The translations under genes and the position numbers were made by a program. DNA of 37,624 nucleotides, taken from an uncultured Flavobacteriales bacterium (GTDB lineage: Bacteria; Bacteroidota; Bacteroidia; Flavobacteriales; JBLHRE01). Shown piece after piece: positions 1-7,034 of this stretch. Each line of letters begins with the position of its first letter. The stretch's first letter is position 1. The DNA is taken from the NCBI GenBank assembly GCA_937139155.1, contig CAKZPI010000033.1:1-37624 (forward strand), in the 5' to 3' direction. The notes below the pieces were generated by a model that was given only the letters and a program-made list of their open reading frames with translations, had not been told where the DNA came from and did no database searches.

Positions 1-132
1 CCGTTGCGGCTTTACTGACATTTTCCTGGCAAGACCGTTTTCAAGAATCATTGAAGACTTGAAATAGTGTTTGTTCTATCAAGGTAAGTTTAGAATCTTG
101 AGCAAGATGTTTCCAAGGCAGCCCTCAAAGGC

Positions 133-365
133 TGTTAGAAATAATCGTTCCCTACAAGGAAAAAGTCTGAAAATCAGTCGAACAAAATATCGAATGCGTT
201 TTAGAGCTTGAAGGTTGTGGAACTGGCGTTCCCGCCCCAATTCAAGTTACGCAACCTTGGCTTTTTATCCGGCAAAATCCTGATGAAAATACCGCCAAGC
301 CTAGTTCTTTCAATTCACTAAGTTTAACCTGTGAATCCAAATCCAACAAATCAAACCCCCGTCTG
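133..365 (+). repeat. Upstream repeat copy A of Rhs tips
   Basis: This stretch resembles 4391-4619: shared blocks include cctagttctttcaa, tcactaagtttaacc and gtgaatccaa, in the same order and spacing, with scattered substitutions. Both copies lead straight into a truncated Rhs core fragment. The edges are approximate because they were set by eye. Apart from this repeat, bases 1-330 hold no convincing gene, and an in-frame TAA at 325-327 separates the region from the first Rhs fragment. The duplicated non-coding flank suggests that tips were copied together with the DNA upstream of them. Confidence 0.6.
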
Positions 366-1212
366 GGGCGAAAACCTCTACGAATACGACGCCGGCTCAG
401 GAGACTACAACTCACCTTACCGCTTTAATGGTAAAGAGTTAGACCCTGAGACAGGCAATTACTACTACGGAGCCAGATATTACGACCCGAAGATTTCTGT
501 TTGGCTTTCTGTTGACAGACTTGCTGAGAAATACCCCTCAATGAGCCCGTACGTTTTTAGCGGGAACAACCCGATTAACTTGTTTGATCCAAATGGAGAT
601 AGTATCAATTTGGCAATGTTTCAATTGTTTGACAGTTGGCTAGGGACAGATCTAACAGAGACGGTAGTAAGTGATTTAACCGAAATCACTGGGTTAGACC
701 TCAATGTTGATGATACGGGGATGTTAACTTACGGGGAGGCGATTAACACCGAGGGAACTAGTGTAGACGCAAGGAATTTTCTCAAAGAAGCAATTGACAA
801 TAAAAATACTGTAACTGTTGGATTAACTCAAGATAAATCGAGTTATGCCTTTCCAAATGGGTTTTCTGCATCCTTAAATATTGGGCAGATATTATCATTT
901 GTTAATGGCGTTTCCGGCGGATTAAACCCGAAAACCATGGGTTTTGGTATGACTTTATTACATGAACTTGATCATACCATTATCGGCTCGGGTGATTTAG
1001 ATGGTGGCAACTTGTTTGGACATACGGGCCCCGTTGTTGATAGAATGAATAAAATCAGGAGGCAAATGGGTAGTGATTGGGGGCAAAGAATGTCATATGG
1101 TCCAAAACAATTAGGCGATAAGCGATTTATACCATTTGATACCCAGTCTAGGACATTTCTAACTGGAGGCATTCACCCTATTCACCCTGTTAGTAAGTTT
1201 ATAAAATGGTAA
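331..1212 (+). CDS. Orphan Rhs tip 1 with M91-like metallopeptidase domain
   Basis: This 293-aa product has two parts. Residues 13-89 are the end of an Rhs repeat-associated core (ENLYEYDAGSG, YRFNGKELDPETG, then DPNG at 86-89, the usual core/toxin boundary). Residues 90-293 form a separate C-terminal domain with HELDH at 211-215 and a possible third zinc ligand at His231. HExxH in a roughly 200-aa Rhs tip fits the NleD-like M91 metallopeptidase toxins, but that family call is an inference. There is no full-length Rhs core: a stop lies one codon before the preceding CCT, and the GTG start is simply the first one available. The fragment is therefore likely silent unless recombined onto an intact rhs gene. 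It overlaps the next gene by 7 bp. Confidence 0.75.
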   Translation: MNPNPTNQTPVWGENLYEYDAGSGDYNSPYRFNGKELDPETGNYYYGARYYDPKISVWLSVDRLAEKYPSMSPYVFSGNNPINLFDPNGDSINLAMFQLFDSWLGTDLTETVVSDLTEITGLDLNVDDTGMLTYGEAINTEGTSVDARNFLKEAIDNKNTVTVGLTQDKSSYAFPNGFSASLNIGQILSFVNGVSGGLNPKTMGFGMTLLHELDHTIIGSGDLDGGNLFGHTGPVVDRMNKIRRQMGSDWGQRMSYGPKQLGDKRFIPFDTQSRTFLTGGIHPIHPVSKFIKW

Positions 1213-1745
1213 TGTTTAGATATTTTTTATTTTACTTCTTGATTATTCATCATGGAGAATTAGAGCAGCATACCATAAATAATGACTATTTAAAATACAC
1301 ATTAGCGGTAGATTTGGTTTTGTCGGAATGCAGTTACCTTGATTCTCTACAGGTCGATTACGATGGGTTCAATGTTGAAGGCTTTAGATTAAACCCTGAA
1401 TATATTGCCTTTGATCCACCATTTAATTATCCAGAATTATTAAAAGAAGTTTTTAAATCTCCCAACCAATTAATAATATCAAAGGAAATGTATCAGTCAG
1501 CTAAACCAGGTGATAAAATTCCTGAAACACTAATTTATATGATGGGTTCTGATTCATGTTCTGACCGAGGAGTAAATCTTGAGGTTTTCATTTCCCCAAT
1601 AGTGAAAGATTTATTAATGATTTATATTACAGGTCCATCGAAGTACCCGACTATTAGTAATAAGGGAATTGGAGTAGGGTATCATGTATTGTTTGATTCA
1701 ACAAATATTAAACAGGTTTATAAATCTCCAATTGTTTTTAATTAA
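1206..1745 (+). CDS. Putative exported partner (immunity) of Rhs tip 1
   Basis: This 179-aa protein is not recognised. It overlaps the end of the metallopeptidase tip by 7 bp, the usual position of an Rhs immunity gene. The N-terminus is hydrophobic (FRYFLFYFLII), resembling a signal peptide or anchor, which would place the protein outside the cytoplasm. The start could be ATG 1206 or ATG 1212. The rest is a mixed globular sequence without a motif I know. Immunity is inferred from position only; the export-type N-terminus, shared with the partners of tips 2 and 3, is the notable feature. Confidence 0.55.
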   Translation: MVMFRYFLFYFLIIHHGELEQHTINNDYLKYTLAVDLVLSECSYLDSLQVDYDGFNVEGFRLNPEYIAFDPPFNYPELLKEVFKSPNQLIISKEMYQSAKPGDKIPETLIYMMGSDSCSDRGVNLEVFISPIVKDLLMIYITGPSKYPTISNKGIGVGYHVLFDSTNIKQVYKSPIVFN

Positions 1746-1838
1746 AATTAAATAGTCTTTTCTGCTGGTGTTATTATGTAATACAGCTTAATCCTAATAT
1801 ACTGCCACACCTACTTCAAAAATCTCTAACTTTAACTC

Positions 1839-2495
1839 ATGGGGCAAGCTGAGACAGGCAACTACTATTACGGAGCTAGGTACTACGACTCGAAGATTTC
1901 CGTGTGGCTGAGCGTGGACCCCATGGCCACAGAACGCAGCTGGCTTACCCCTTACAATTTTGTGCAGAATAATCCGCTTATGAGGGTTGACCCGAATGGG
2001 ATGTTGGATATTTGGCCTCCTGATGAAAACCTTTCTGAATTAAACCCCACAACAACAGATTACCCTGATTTTAATCAGCTCAGAGAAACGTTAGGGCCTG
2101 ATGCACAGGACAAAGTGTATAGCTTTACTAGTATGCCTGACTTTGTGGAAACCTTTAATATAACTTATGATCAGGAAGGGCAGGAAAAACTATCAGCGCT
2201 ATTTTTAGGTATTGAGTTGACTGAGTCACATTCGGAGGAGAGGAGAGCTTACTCTACCGTAGTTGCCGAAGTAACAACGCAATTGTACGATGAAAGCCTT
2301 ATATCACCTGAAAATCCAGATGGCTTTGTGGACGGGACCTGGTTACAAATATCGCTACCTACGGATCAAATTCCTCAGAACACTAGTTTCACACTTAACC
2401 CTGGTTTAGATCCAAATGTTCTACCTAAAGTAGAATTAGGGGAAGGATTAGGTATATATTTTTTAATAAAGCCTGTCATTTATGAACCATTTTAA
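1839..2495 (+). CDS. Orphan Rhs tip 2, unknown C-terminal domain
   Basis: This 218-aa product begins inside the Rhs core (AETGNYYYGARYYDSKISVW), reaches the DPNG boundary at residues 51-54, and continues into a C-terminal domain of about 164 aa that I do not recognise. That domain is acidic, with two runs of conserved-looking TTxDYP and SHSEERRAY character, and has no HExxH, HNH or ADP-ribosyltransferase motif I can see. The core part is shorter than in tip 1, lacking the ENLYEYDAGSG and YRFN segments, so the fragment was trimmed differently. Its end overlaps the next gene by 14 bp. As with tip 1, expression needs either a local promoter or recombination onto an intact rhs gene. Confidence 0.7.
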   Translation: MGQAETGNYYYGARYYDSKISVWLSVDPMATERSWLTPYNFVQNNPLMRVDPNGMLDIWPPDENLSELNPTTTDYPDFNQLRETLGPDAQDKVYSFTSMPDFVETFNITYDQEGQEKLSALFLGIELTESHSEERRAYSTVVAEVTTQLYDESLISPENPDGFVDGTWLQISLPTDQIPQNTSFTLNPGLDPNVLPKVELGEGLGIYFLIKPVIYEPF

Positions 2496-2943
2496 CCAAC
2501 TTTTATCAATTCTTATAGGGTTAATGTTTGTCACAAACAGCTTAAAAGCCCAGTCAGAAAATGACTATGAGATGATTTGTAAGATTTTATGCATTGAACT
2601 CATGGATGATTTGGAATTTCAAAATATTATCACTTCAACTAATGAAATATTTGTTCAAAATACTTCTGATTATTCAACGAATGATAAACGAAAAACAGTT
2701 GATATAAATGACACTTTAAAAATTAATATTTGGTTCTTGAAAGACCTGTTTGCAGAGGGTGTGCCATACTATTTAAAAATTACTAAAATTGTTAAAGTGC
2801 CAAATGGCTGGGTTGTTCGTTTCAACTCAATTCAAAAATTCGGAAAGCGAAATAATAATCTATTGAATGTTCGTGGAGAGATTCAGGTAACGCGATCTGA
2901 TTCTGGTATGTTTGTCCAAAGAAAATATGTGGTGTACGACTAA
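2482..2943 (+). CDS. Putative exported partner (immunity) of Rhs tip 2
   Basis: This is a 153-aa protein with a clear signal peptide: a hydrophobic stretch LSILIGLMFVTNS followed by a likely cleavage after LKA. The mature part is small and lysine-rich, with alternating beta-type segments near the C-terminus, and matches no family I know. It overlaps Rhs tip 2 by 14 bp, the usual arrangement of toxin followed by immunity gene. Export would make sense if the toxin acts in the periplasm or outer envelope. Function is inferred from position. Confidence 0.6.
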   Translation: MNHFNQLLSILIGLMFVTNSLKAQSENDYEMICKILCIELMDDLEFQNIITSTNEIFVQNTSDYSTNDKRKTVDINDTLKINIWFLKDLFAEGVPYYLKITKIVKVPNGWVVRFNSIQKFGKRNNNLLNVRGEIQVTRSDSGMFVQRKYVVYD

Positions 2944-3052
2944 AGTTGTCAGTGGGTGTATTATCAACTCTTCACAAAAGCCTGTTCGGCTCTGAAATTC
3001 GGGATATTAAGTATCTAATGAGGTTGAAGAATGTTACGATTGAAGAGCTCCT

Positions 3053-3880
3053 ATGACCATTTATCTTTATGTTTATGACATGAACAAGAAGGAGATCGGC
3101 AACTATTACTACGGGGCGAGATACTACGACCCGAAGGTTTCTGTGTGGCTTTCTGTGGATCCGTTGGCGCATAAGTACCCAAGCTTCTCACCTTATGTGT
3201 TTACTGGTAATAACCCCATTATGTTGGTGGATCCGGATGGGAGGGAGATAGACCTAAGTAAGTTGACCCCACAACAAAGGTCATCATACAACAACAATAT
3301 AAAACTTTTAAGCCAAAATAAACTTTTTGCTACTTACTATAATAGGTTGGTAAACTCCGAGACAACCTACTATATAAACAGTGGATCTGGAAGTGGAGGA
3401 TCTGGATCTTTTAGCCCCAAAACTAATGATATACATTATGTTTCACTTGAGGCTTTGGCTCAAGAACTTTTTCATGCCTATCAATCTGATTTAAGCGTAT
3501 ACCAAAATAAAGATGCCTCTGTACGGGAGGCAGAAGGGGACATCGTCTCATCCAATATTATACTTTCCCTTGATAAAATTTCATCGTTTAATTCTTGGGA
3601 CGAGGGTATTGGGTTCACCTATATTGACGAAGAAGGAAATCTTGATTTATCCGTTTTAAGTGAAGAATTTGATGTAGACTTTAATATTGCGGTTGATAAT
3701 CGAATTGCATTATACCAAAATCGGGAGAATGAGTATGGAGCAAAGGCCCCGGAATCTTATGTGCAAGAAAACTCTGGGGTTGGAGCGCTGGCTTTAAAAA
3801 AGGCCATGAGAGAAACTAATGCTACGACAAGTGGGTTATCTGGTCCAAGGCTTTCAAATGGTGATTATTATTTAGAGTAA
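3053..3880 (+). CDS. Orphan Rhs tip 3 with degenerate metallopeptidase-like domain
   Basis: The 275-aa product starts with unrelated residues (1-14), joins the Rhs core at IGNYYYGARYYDPK, and has the DPDG boundary at 60-63. Downstream is a Ser/Gly-rich linker (residues 110-121) and then LAQELFHAYQ at 135-144. This looks like a metallopeptidase helix in which the first histidine of HExxH is glutamine (QELFH at 137-141). Glu159 and Glu161 (REAEGD) could have been third-ligand positions. The domain may be inactive, or may bind rather than cut. The stop codon overlaps the next start as TAATG. The ATG at 3053 lies outside the Rhs homology, so the true start is uncertain. Confidence 0.7.
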   Translation: MTIYLYVYDMNKKEIGNYYYGARYYDPKVSVWLSVDPLAHKYPSFSPYVFTGNNPIMLVDPDGREIDLSKLTPQQRSSYNNNIKLLSQNKLFATYYNRLVNSETTYYINSGSGSGGSGSFSPKTNDIHYVSLEALAQELFHAYQSDLSVYQNKDASVREAEGDIVSSNIILSLDKISSFNSWDEGIGFTYIDEEGNLDLSVLSEEFDVDFNIAVDNRIALYQNRENEYGAKAPESYVQENSGVGALALKKAMRETNATTSGLSGPRLSNGDYYLE

Positions 3881-4293
3881 TGAAAAGAGTAAGATTTATC
3901 TCCGGAATAGCTTGTGTTTTCTTATTACTAGCATTTCAATTACAAAAGGATAAAGTGTTTATATGCAATTCATTAGGTGATTTAAACAATACTTTGGATG
4001 TTAATTTTAAAAATCTATCCGATAGCTCCTCTATTGGACTAAAGATATATTTCACATTGAAAATAGATTCTCTTGGTGAAATTCATAGCGCCCATATAAG
4101 GTGGTCTAGTAATTTTAATACGACAATGGATTACGAGCTTTGTAGTTTTCTAGAAACCAAAGTTAATGTGAAATTTCTCTACAATGAATATTTTAATTCT
4201 AGTTTTCCGTCAAAGTATGTTTATTGTAATTACCCTTATTCTAGAAAACCTGATTCGGTAATTTTGAGGGGCCCCCTTTTGAAAGAAAAATAG
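3880..4293 (+). CDS. Putative exported partner (immunity) of Rhs tip 3
   Basis: This 137-aa protein has a hydrophobic N-terminus (residues 8-20, GIACVFLLLAFQL) that could be a signal peptide or anchor. It starts on the stop codon of Rhs tip 3 (TAATG), indicating translational coupling. The body has several cysteines and a beta-rich look (SIGLKIYFTLKIDSLGEIHSA). That pattern is vaguely similar to the TonB C-terminal type fold (a partner chain such as vxxxGxVxxxxI), but the match is too weak to name. Immunity is inferred from position. Confidence 0.55.
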   Translation: MKRVRFISGIACVFLLLAFQLQKDKVFICNSLGDLNNTLDVNFKNLSDSSSIGLKIYFTLKIDSLGEIHSAHIRWSSNFNTTMDYELCSFLETKVNVKFLYNEYFNSSFPSKYVYCNYPYSRKPDSVILRGPLLKEK

Positions 4294-4390
4294 TCCTTAC
4301 AAGGAACAGGATTAATTAATAAAACATGAAAGTTATGAGGGGTCTATGCCAGGTCAATCCTCAAAGACAGTCCTACGACAGGCTCAGCAG

Positions 4391-4619
4391 CCATTAGAAT
4401 GAGCCGTTCCTTAAAAGAAACAGGTTTGAAAATCAGGAGATAACAAGTTGTCAGTTGCGCTTTTGGGGTATGAGCGTTGGGGAACTTGCGTTCCAGCCCC
4501 AATTAAAGTTAGGTATTGATTTCAGTAAAATATAGGCGAAAATACCGTCAGGCCTAGTTCTTTCAAATCACTAAGTTTAACCAGTGAATCCAAGCCTAAC
4601 AAATCAAACTCAAGTTAGA
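4391..4619 (+). repeat. Upstream repeat copy B of Rhs tips
   Basis: This is the second copy of the stretch seen at 133-365. It includes aggcctagttctttcaaatc and the following gtgaatccaa, and again leads into a truncated Rhs fragment. No gene was seen between 4294 and 4583; this repeat accounts for most of that gap. Edges are approximate. Confidence 0.6.
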
Positions 4620-4772
4620 GACAAAAACCTCTACGAATACGACGCCGGCTCAGGAGACTATGACTCCCCTTACCGCTTCAATGGCAAGGAGTTAGACCCT
4701 GAGACTGGTAATTATTACTACAGAGCGCCTTACATTGGGAATAAGAATAATAGTCCAGGTATTTCAGTTTAG
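4584..4772 (+). pseudogene. Rhs tip 4, truncated core remnant
   Basis: This 62-codon remnant reads LYEYDAGSGDYDSPYRFNGK and continues to ETGNYYYRAP, where it breaks: the expected GARYYDPK is replaced by RAPYIGNKN and a stop follows soon after. No DPxG boundary or toxin domain remains. The upstream flank matches that of tip 1 closely, so tips 1 and 4 are likely duplicates of one ancestor. The following 120 bp up to the antitoxin gene show no coding signal. Confidence 0.75.
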
Positions 4773-4896
4773 GTATTCTTCTGTCTAGATAGGCTTGATT
4801 GATCCAAGGAAATCCTTTCCATGAGCGCTTGGATTCGGCAAGAAAAAGCATAAAAAGAAACGTTTTTACGTACCTAAACCGTAATTTTACAGCATT

Positions 4897-5148
4897 ATGA
4901 AAGTTATCAATTATACAGAACTTAGGCTCAATCTGAAAAAATGGCTAGACTTTGTAGTGGACGACTTTGAGGAACTTATTATTAAACGCAAGAATAATAA
5001 GGACCTGGTCCTGATTTCCATGGACGAGTATCGTTCCCTAAAAGAAACCAAGTACCTGTTGACCGGTAAGAACCGTGAACACATCCTAAAGTCACTAGAA
5101 GAAGCTAAACATGGTAAGACAACCGAAAAAAGCTTGAATGAAGAATGA
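4897..5148 (+). CDS. yefM: YefM/Phd-type antitoxin
   Basis: This 83-aa protein begins MKVINYTELRLNLKKWLDFV, the standard start of the YefM/Phd family, whose N-terminal half dimerises and binds the operator. The segment DLVLISMDEYRSLKETKYLL is the family's second hallmark. The charged C-terminal tail is the part that wraps and blocks YoeB. Its stop overlaps the toxin start (ATGA, 5145-5148), the usual coupling for the pair. The protein normally represses its own operon together with the toxin. It lies between two decayed Rhs fragments. Confidence 0.93.
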   Translation: MKVINYTELRLNLKKWLDFVVDDFEELIIKRKNNKDLVLISMDEYRSLKETKYLLTGKNREHILKSLEEAKHGKTTEKSLNEE

Positions 5149-5405
5149 GGGTCACCTGGACAGCCTCTTGCTGGGAGGATTACCTGTATTGGCAGAAAAC
5201 AGACAAAAAGAAGGTAAAGCGGATCAATGAGTTGATAAAAAGCTGCCAACGCACCCCTTTTGAAGGCATTGGCAATCCGGAGCCTTTAAGACATGAGCTT
5301 CAAGGTTTTTGGTCTAGAAGGATAGACACCGAACACCGTTTGGTGTACAGCTTTGATGCAAATGAGCTTTTAATTATTTCCTGCCGTTACCATTATGGCC
5401 ACTAG
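5145..5405 (+). CDS. yoeB: YoeB-type mRNA interferase toxin
   Basis: This 86-aa protein matches YoeB over its full length: WTASCWEDYLYWQKTDKKKV at the start, RTPFEGIGNPEPLRHELQGF in the middle, and the catalytic end WSRRIDTEHRLVYSF...CRYHYGH. The family cuts mRNA at the ribosomal A site using a Glu, an Arg and a C-terminal His, and all three are present in the expected places. The gene overlaps its antitoxin by 4 bp. It looks intact. Such pairs often persist in mobile or repeat-rich DNA, as here. Confidence 0.95.
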   Translation: MRVTWTASCWEDYLYWQKTDKKKVKRINELIKSCQRTPFEGIGNPEPLRHELQGFWSRRIDTEHRLVYSFDANELLIISCRYHYGH

Positions 5406-5497
5406 CATAAACCGTTGAGGCGCATCAGCGCCCTCCCCAGTTCTAAGTTGGGTAAAAATGAAACATCTTCCATCAAAATACGGTCAGTTTTCCCGTC

Positions 5498-5854
5498 ATG
5501 GTGATTTTTGGAAATCCGTATGTTTATCCAATGAAGGCATCTCTTTCATTCGCTCACCTTTTTAATACCAGCTTGCTTTTGGTTAGAGAAAACCTCTACG
5601 AATACGACGCCGGCTCAGGAGACTATGACTCCCCATACCGCTTTAATGCCAAGGAATTAGACCCTGAGACAGGCAACTACTACTACGGAGCACGTTACTA
5701 CGACCCGAAGATCTCTGTTTGGCTCTCTGTGGATCCGTTGGCGCATAATTACCCAAGTCTTTCCTCTTTTTTATTCACCGTTAATATTCTTGTCATGCCA
5801 ATAGTTCTTGATGGAAGGGAAACCCGTAAAAAATTGGAGAATCATGGACATTGA
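5498..5854 (+). pseudogene. Rhs tip 5, decayed core remnant
   Basis: Rhs homology begins near 5588 (ENLYEYDAGSGDYDSPYRFN) and runs through GARYYDPKISVWLSVDPLAH, then degrades. The expected GNNPIMLVDPDGRE appears as VNILVMPIVLDGRE, so the Asp-Pro pair of the DPxG cleavage boundary is lost. The frame closes a few residues later with no toxin domain. Residues before 5588 (from ATG 5498) are unrelated to Rhs. This is best read as a pseudogene. Confidence 0.75.
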
Positions 5855-5937
5855 TTCAAAGTCGATATTTTTAAAATGGCTATCGAACAATGCCAATGGA
5901 TAATTGAACAAATCAGGAATACCCTACCTTTGGTGAT

Positions 5938-6513
5938 GTGAAACGATAATATATAATTGCTGGACCAAATGGTGCGGGGAAAACTACAGCATCTTACACC
6001 ATATTGCCCGAAATCTTCGACTGTCACGAATTCGTGAATGCAGATGAAATTGCTCGTGGAATCTCGCCCTTGAATCCGAGTTCAGTTCATATTCAGGCGG
6101 GGAGAGTTATGCTTAACCGGATTGAGGAGCTTTTAACTCTAAATTTGTCCTTTGCCATTGAAACCACTCTCGCTACCAGGAGCTTCCAGGTTCTAATCCA
6201 AAAAGCACAAGCGAAGAATTACCAGGTTGTTCTTTTGTTTTTAGCCCTTAAAACTGAAGAACTTGCCGTGCATCGGGTGAAAATCAGGGTAAAGGAAGGT
6301 GGTCACCATATACCAGAGCCGGTAATTCGTCGTAGATTTAAAGCAGGCTTAAGAAATTTCTTTAACCTTTACCTTCCAGCGGTTGATTCTTGGTTGTTCA
6401 TTGATAATTCTAGGGAGAAATTTCAAGTGGTTGCGAAGGGAAATAAATTGGTGAAGGTGGTCTCGAAAAGCCAAACTTGGGAAAGTTTAATAAAAACCTA
6501 TCATGAAAACTGA
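5938..6513 (+). pseudogene. Zeta-toxin-family P-loop kinase with early in-frame stop
   Basis: From 5950 to 6513 the frame encodes YIIAGPNGAGKTTASYTILP, then VNADEIARGISPLNP, FAIETTLATRSF, VHRVKIRVKEGGHHIPEPVI and a C-terminal FNLYLPAVDSWLFIDN. This is the pattern of zeta-toxin-type kinases (PF06414-like), with an intact Walker A. The family's expected start is just before YIIAG, but here GTG AAA CGA is followed by TAA (5947-5949), and no ATG, GTG or TTG lies between that stop and the Walker A. The next start is TTG 6004, after the Walker A. Either the gene is broken by one base change, or translation starts at a rare ATT/ATA codon. Confidence 0.7.
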
Positions 6514-6652
6514 ATTAGATAAATTAGAAGAGCAAGTTAGCAAAGGTCTTACAGCTGCTAGGAAAAAAATGTTGGCTTTTAAAAAGTATAAGGGCACCCC
6601 TGTGGTGGTTGTAAAAAATGGCCAAATCATTAAACTGAAAGAAAAAGGCTAA
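6503..6652 (+). CDS. Small basic protein coupled to the zeta-type kinase
   Basis: This 49-aa protein (MKTELDKLEEQVSKGLTAAR at the start, ending VKNGQIIKLKEKG) has a short amphipathic helix followed by a small beta hairpin-like end. It starts inside the last codons of the kinase gene in another frame (11-bp overlap), so the two were co-translated. Small partners like this sit next to many chromosomal zeta-type kinases. An antitoxin role is possible but is inferred only from position. Confidence 0.6.
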   Translation: MKTELDKLEEQVSKGLTAARKKMLAFKKYKGTPVVVVKNGQIIKLKEKG

Positions 6653-6880
6653 AGTAAACCTAGGACGCTTCTCATTTGCCTCATCTGAAAAGTCAAGGAG
6701 CCGGTCAATCCATAACCCGTTTTTCAGGCTTTTAGGCATTCAGCATTGAAATTGTTAGGAGTTCTTGAAGAGGATAATAAAATACTGATAAAAATGGGAT
6801 CAAGTAGAATTTCTTAGAGTCCGGGTATGAATTCACCTCGAAAACAAAATCTACACAACCTTAACCGACCATGCCCATGG

Positions 6881-7006
6881 GGAGAAAACCTCTACCAATA
6901 CAACACCGCCTCAGAAGACTACAACTCCCCATACCGCTTTAATGCCAAGGAACTAGACCCTGAGCCAGACAACTACTACGGCGCCCATTGCCCGAATCTC
7001 GGCTAA
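6881..7006 (+). pseudogene. Rhs tip 6, short decayed remnant
   Basis: The frame reads ENLYQYNTASEDYNSPYRFN, AKELDPEPDNYYGAH and then stops at TAA 7004. It is recognisably the same Rhs core segment as in the other tips, but with many substitutions, one lost codon in the NYYYGA motif and no downstream core. It is the most eroded copy and the rightmost, lying just before the conserved chromosome. The rest of 6653-7034 shows no gene. A hairpin (ctcggctaagccgag, 6998-7012) has no T-run. Confidence 0.75.
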
Positions 7007-7034
7007 GCCGAGTGGTGGATTGAATGGGTCCTAT

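Noticed and set aside
4911..5249. Minus-strand ORF of 112 codons over yefM-yoeB
   Set aside because: It is the shadow of two clearly recognised genes on the plus strand.
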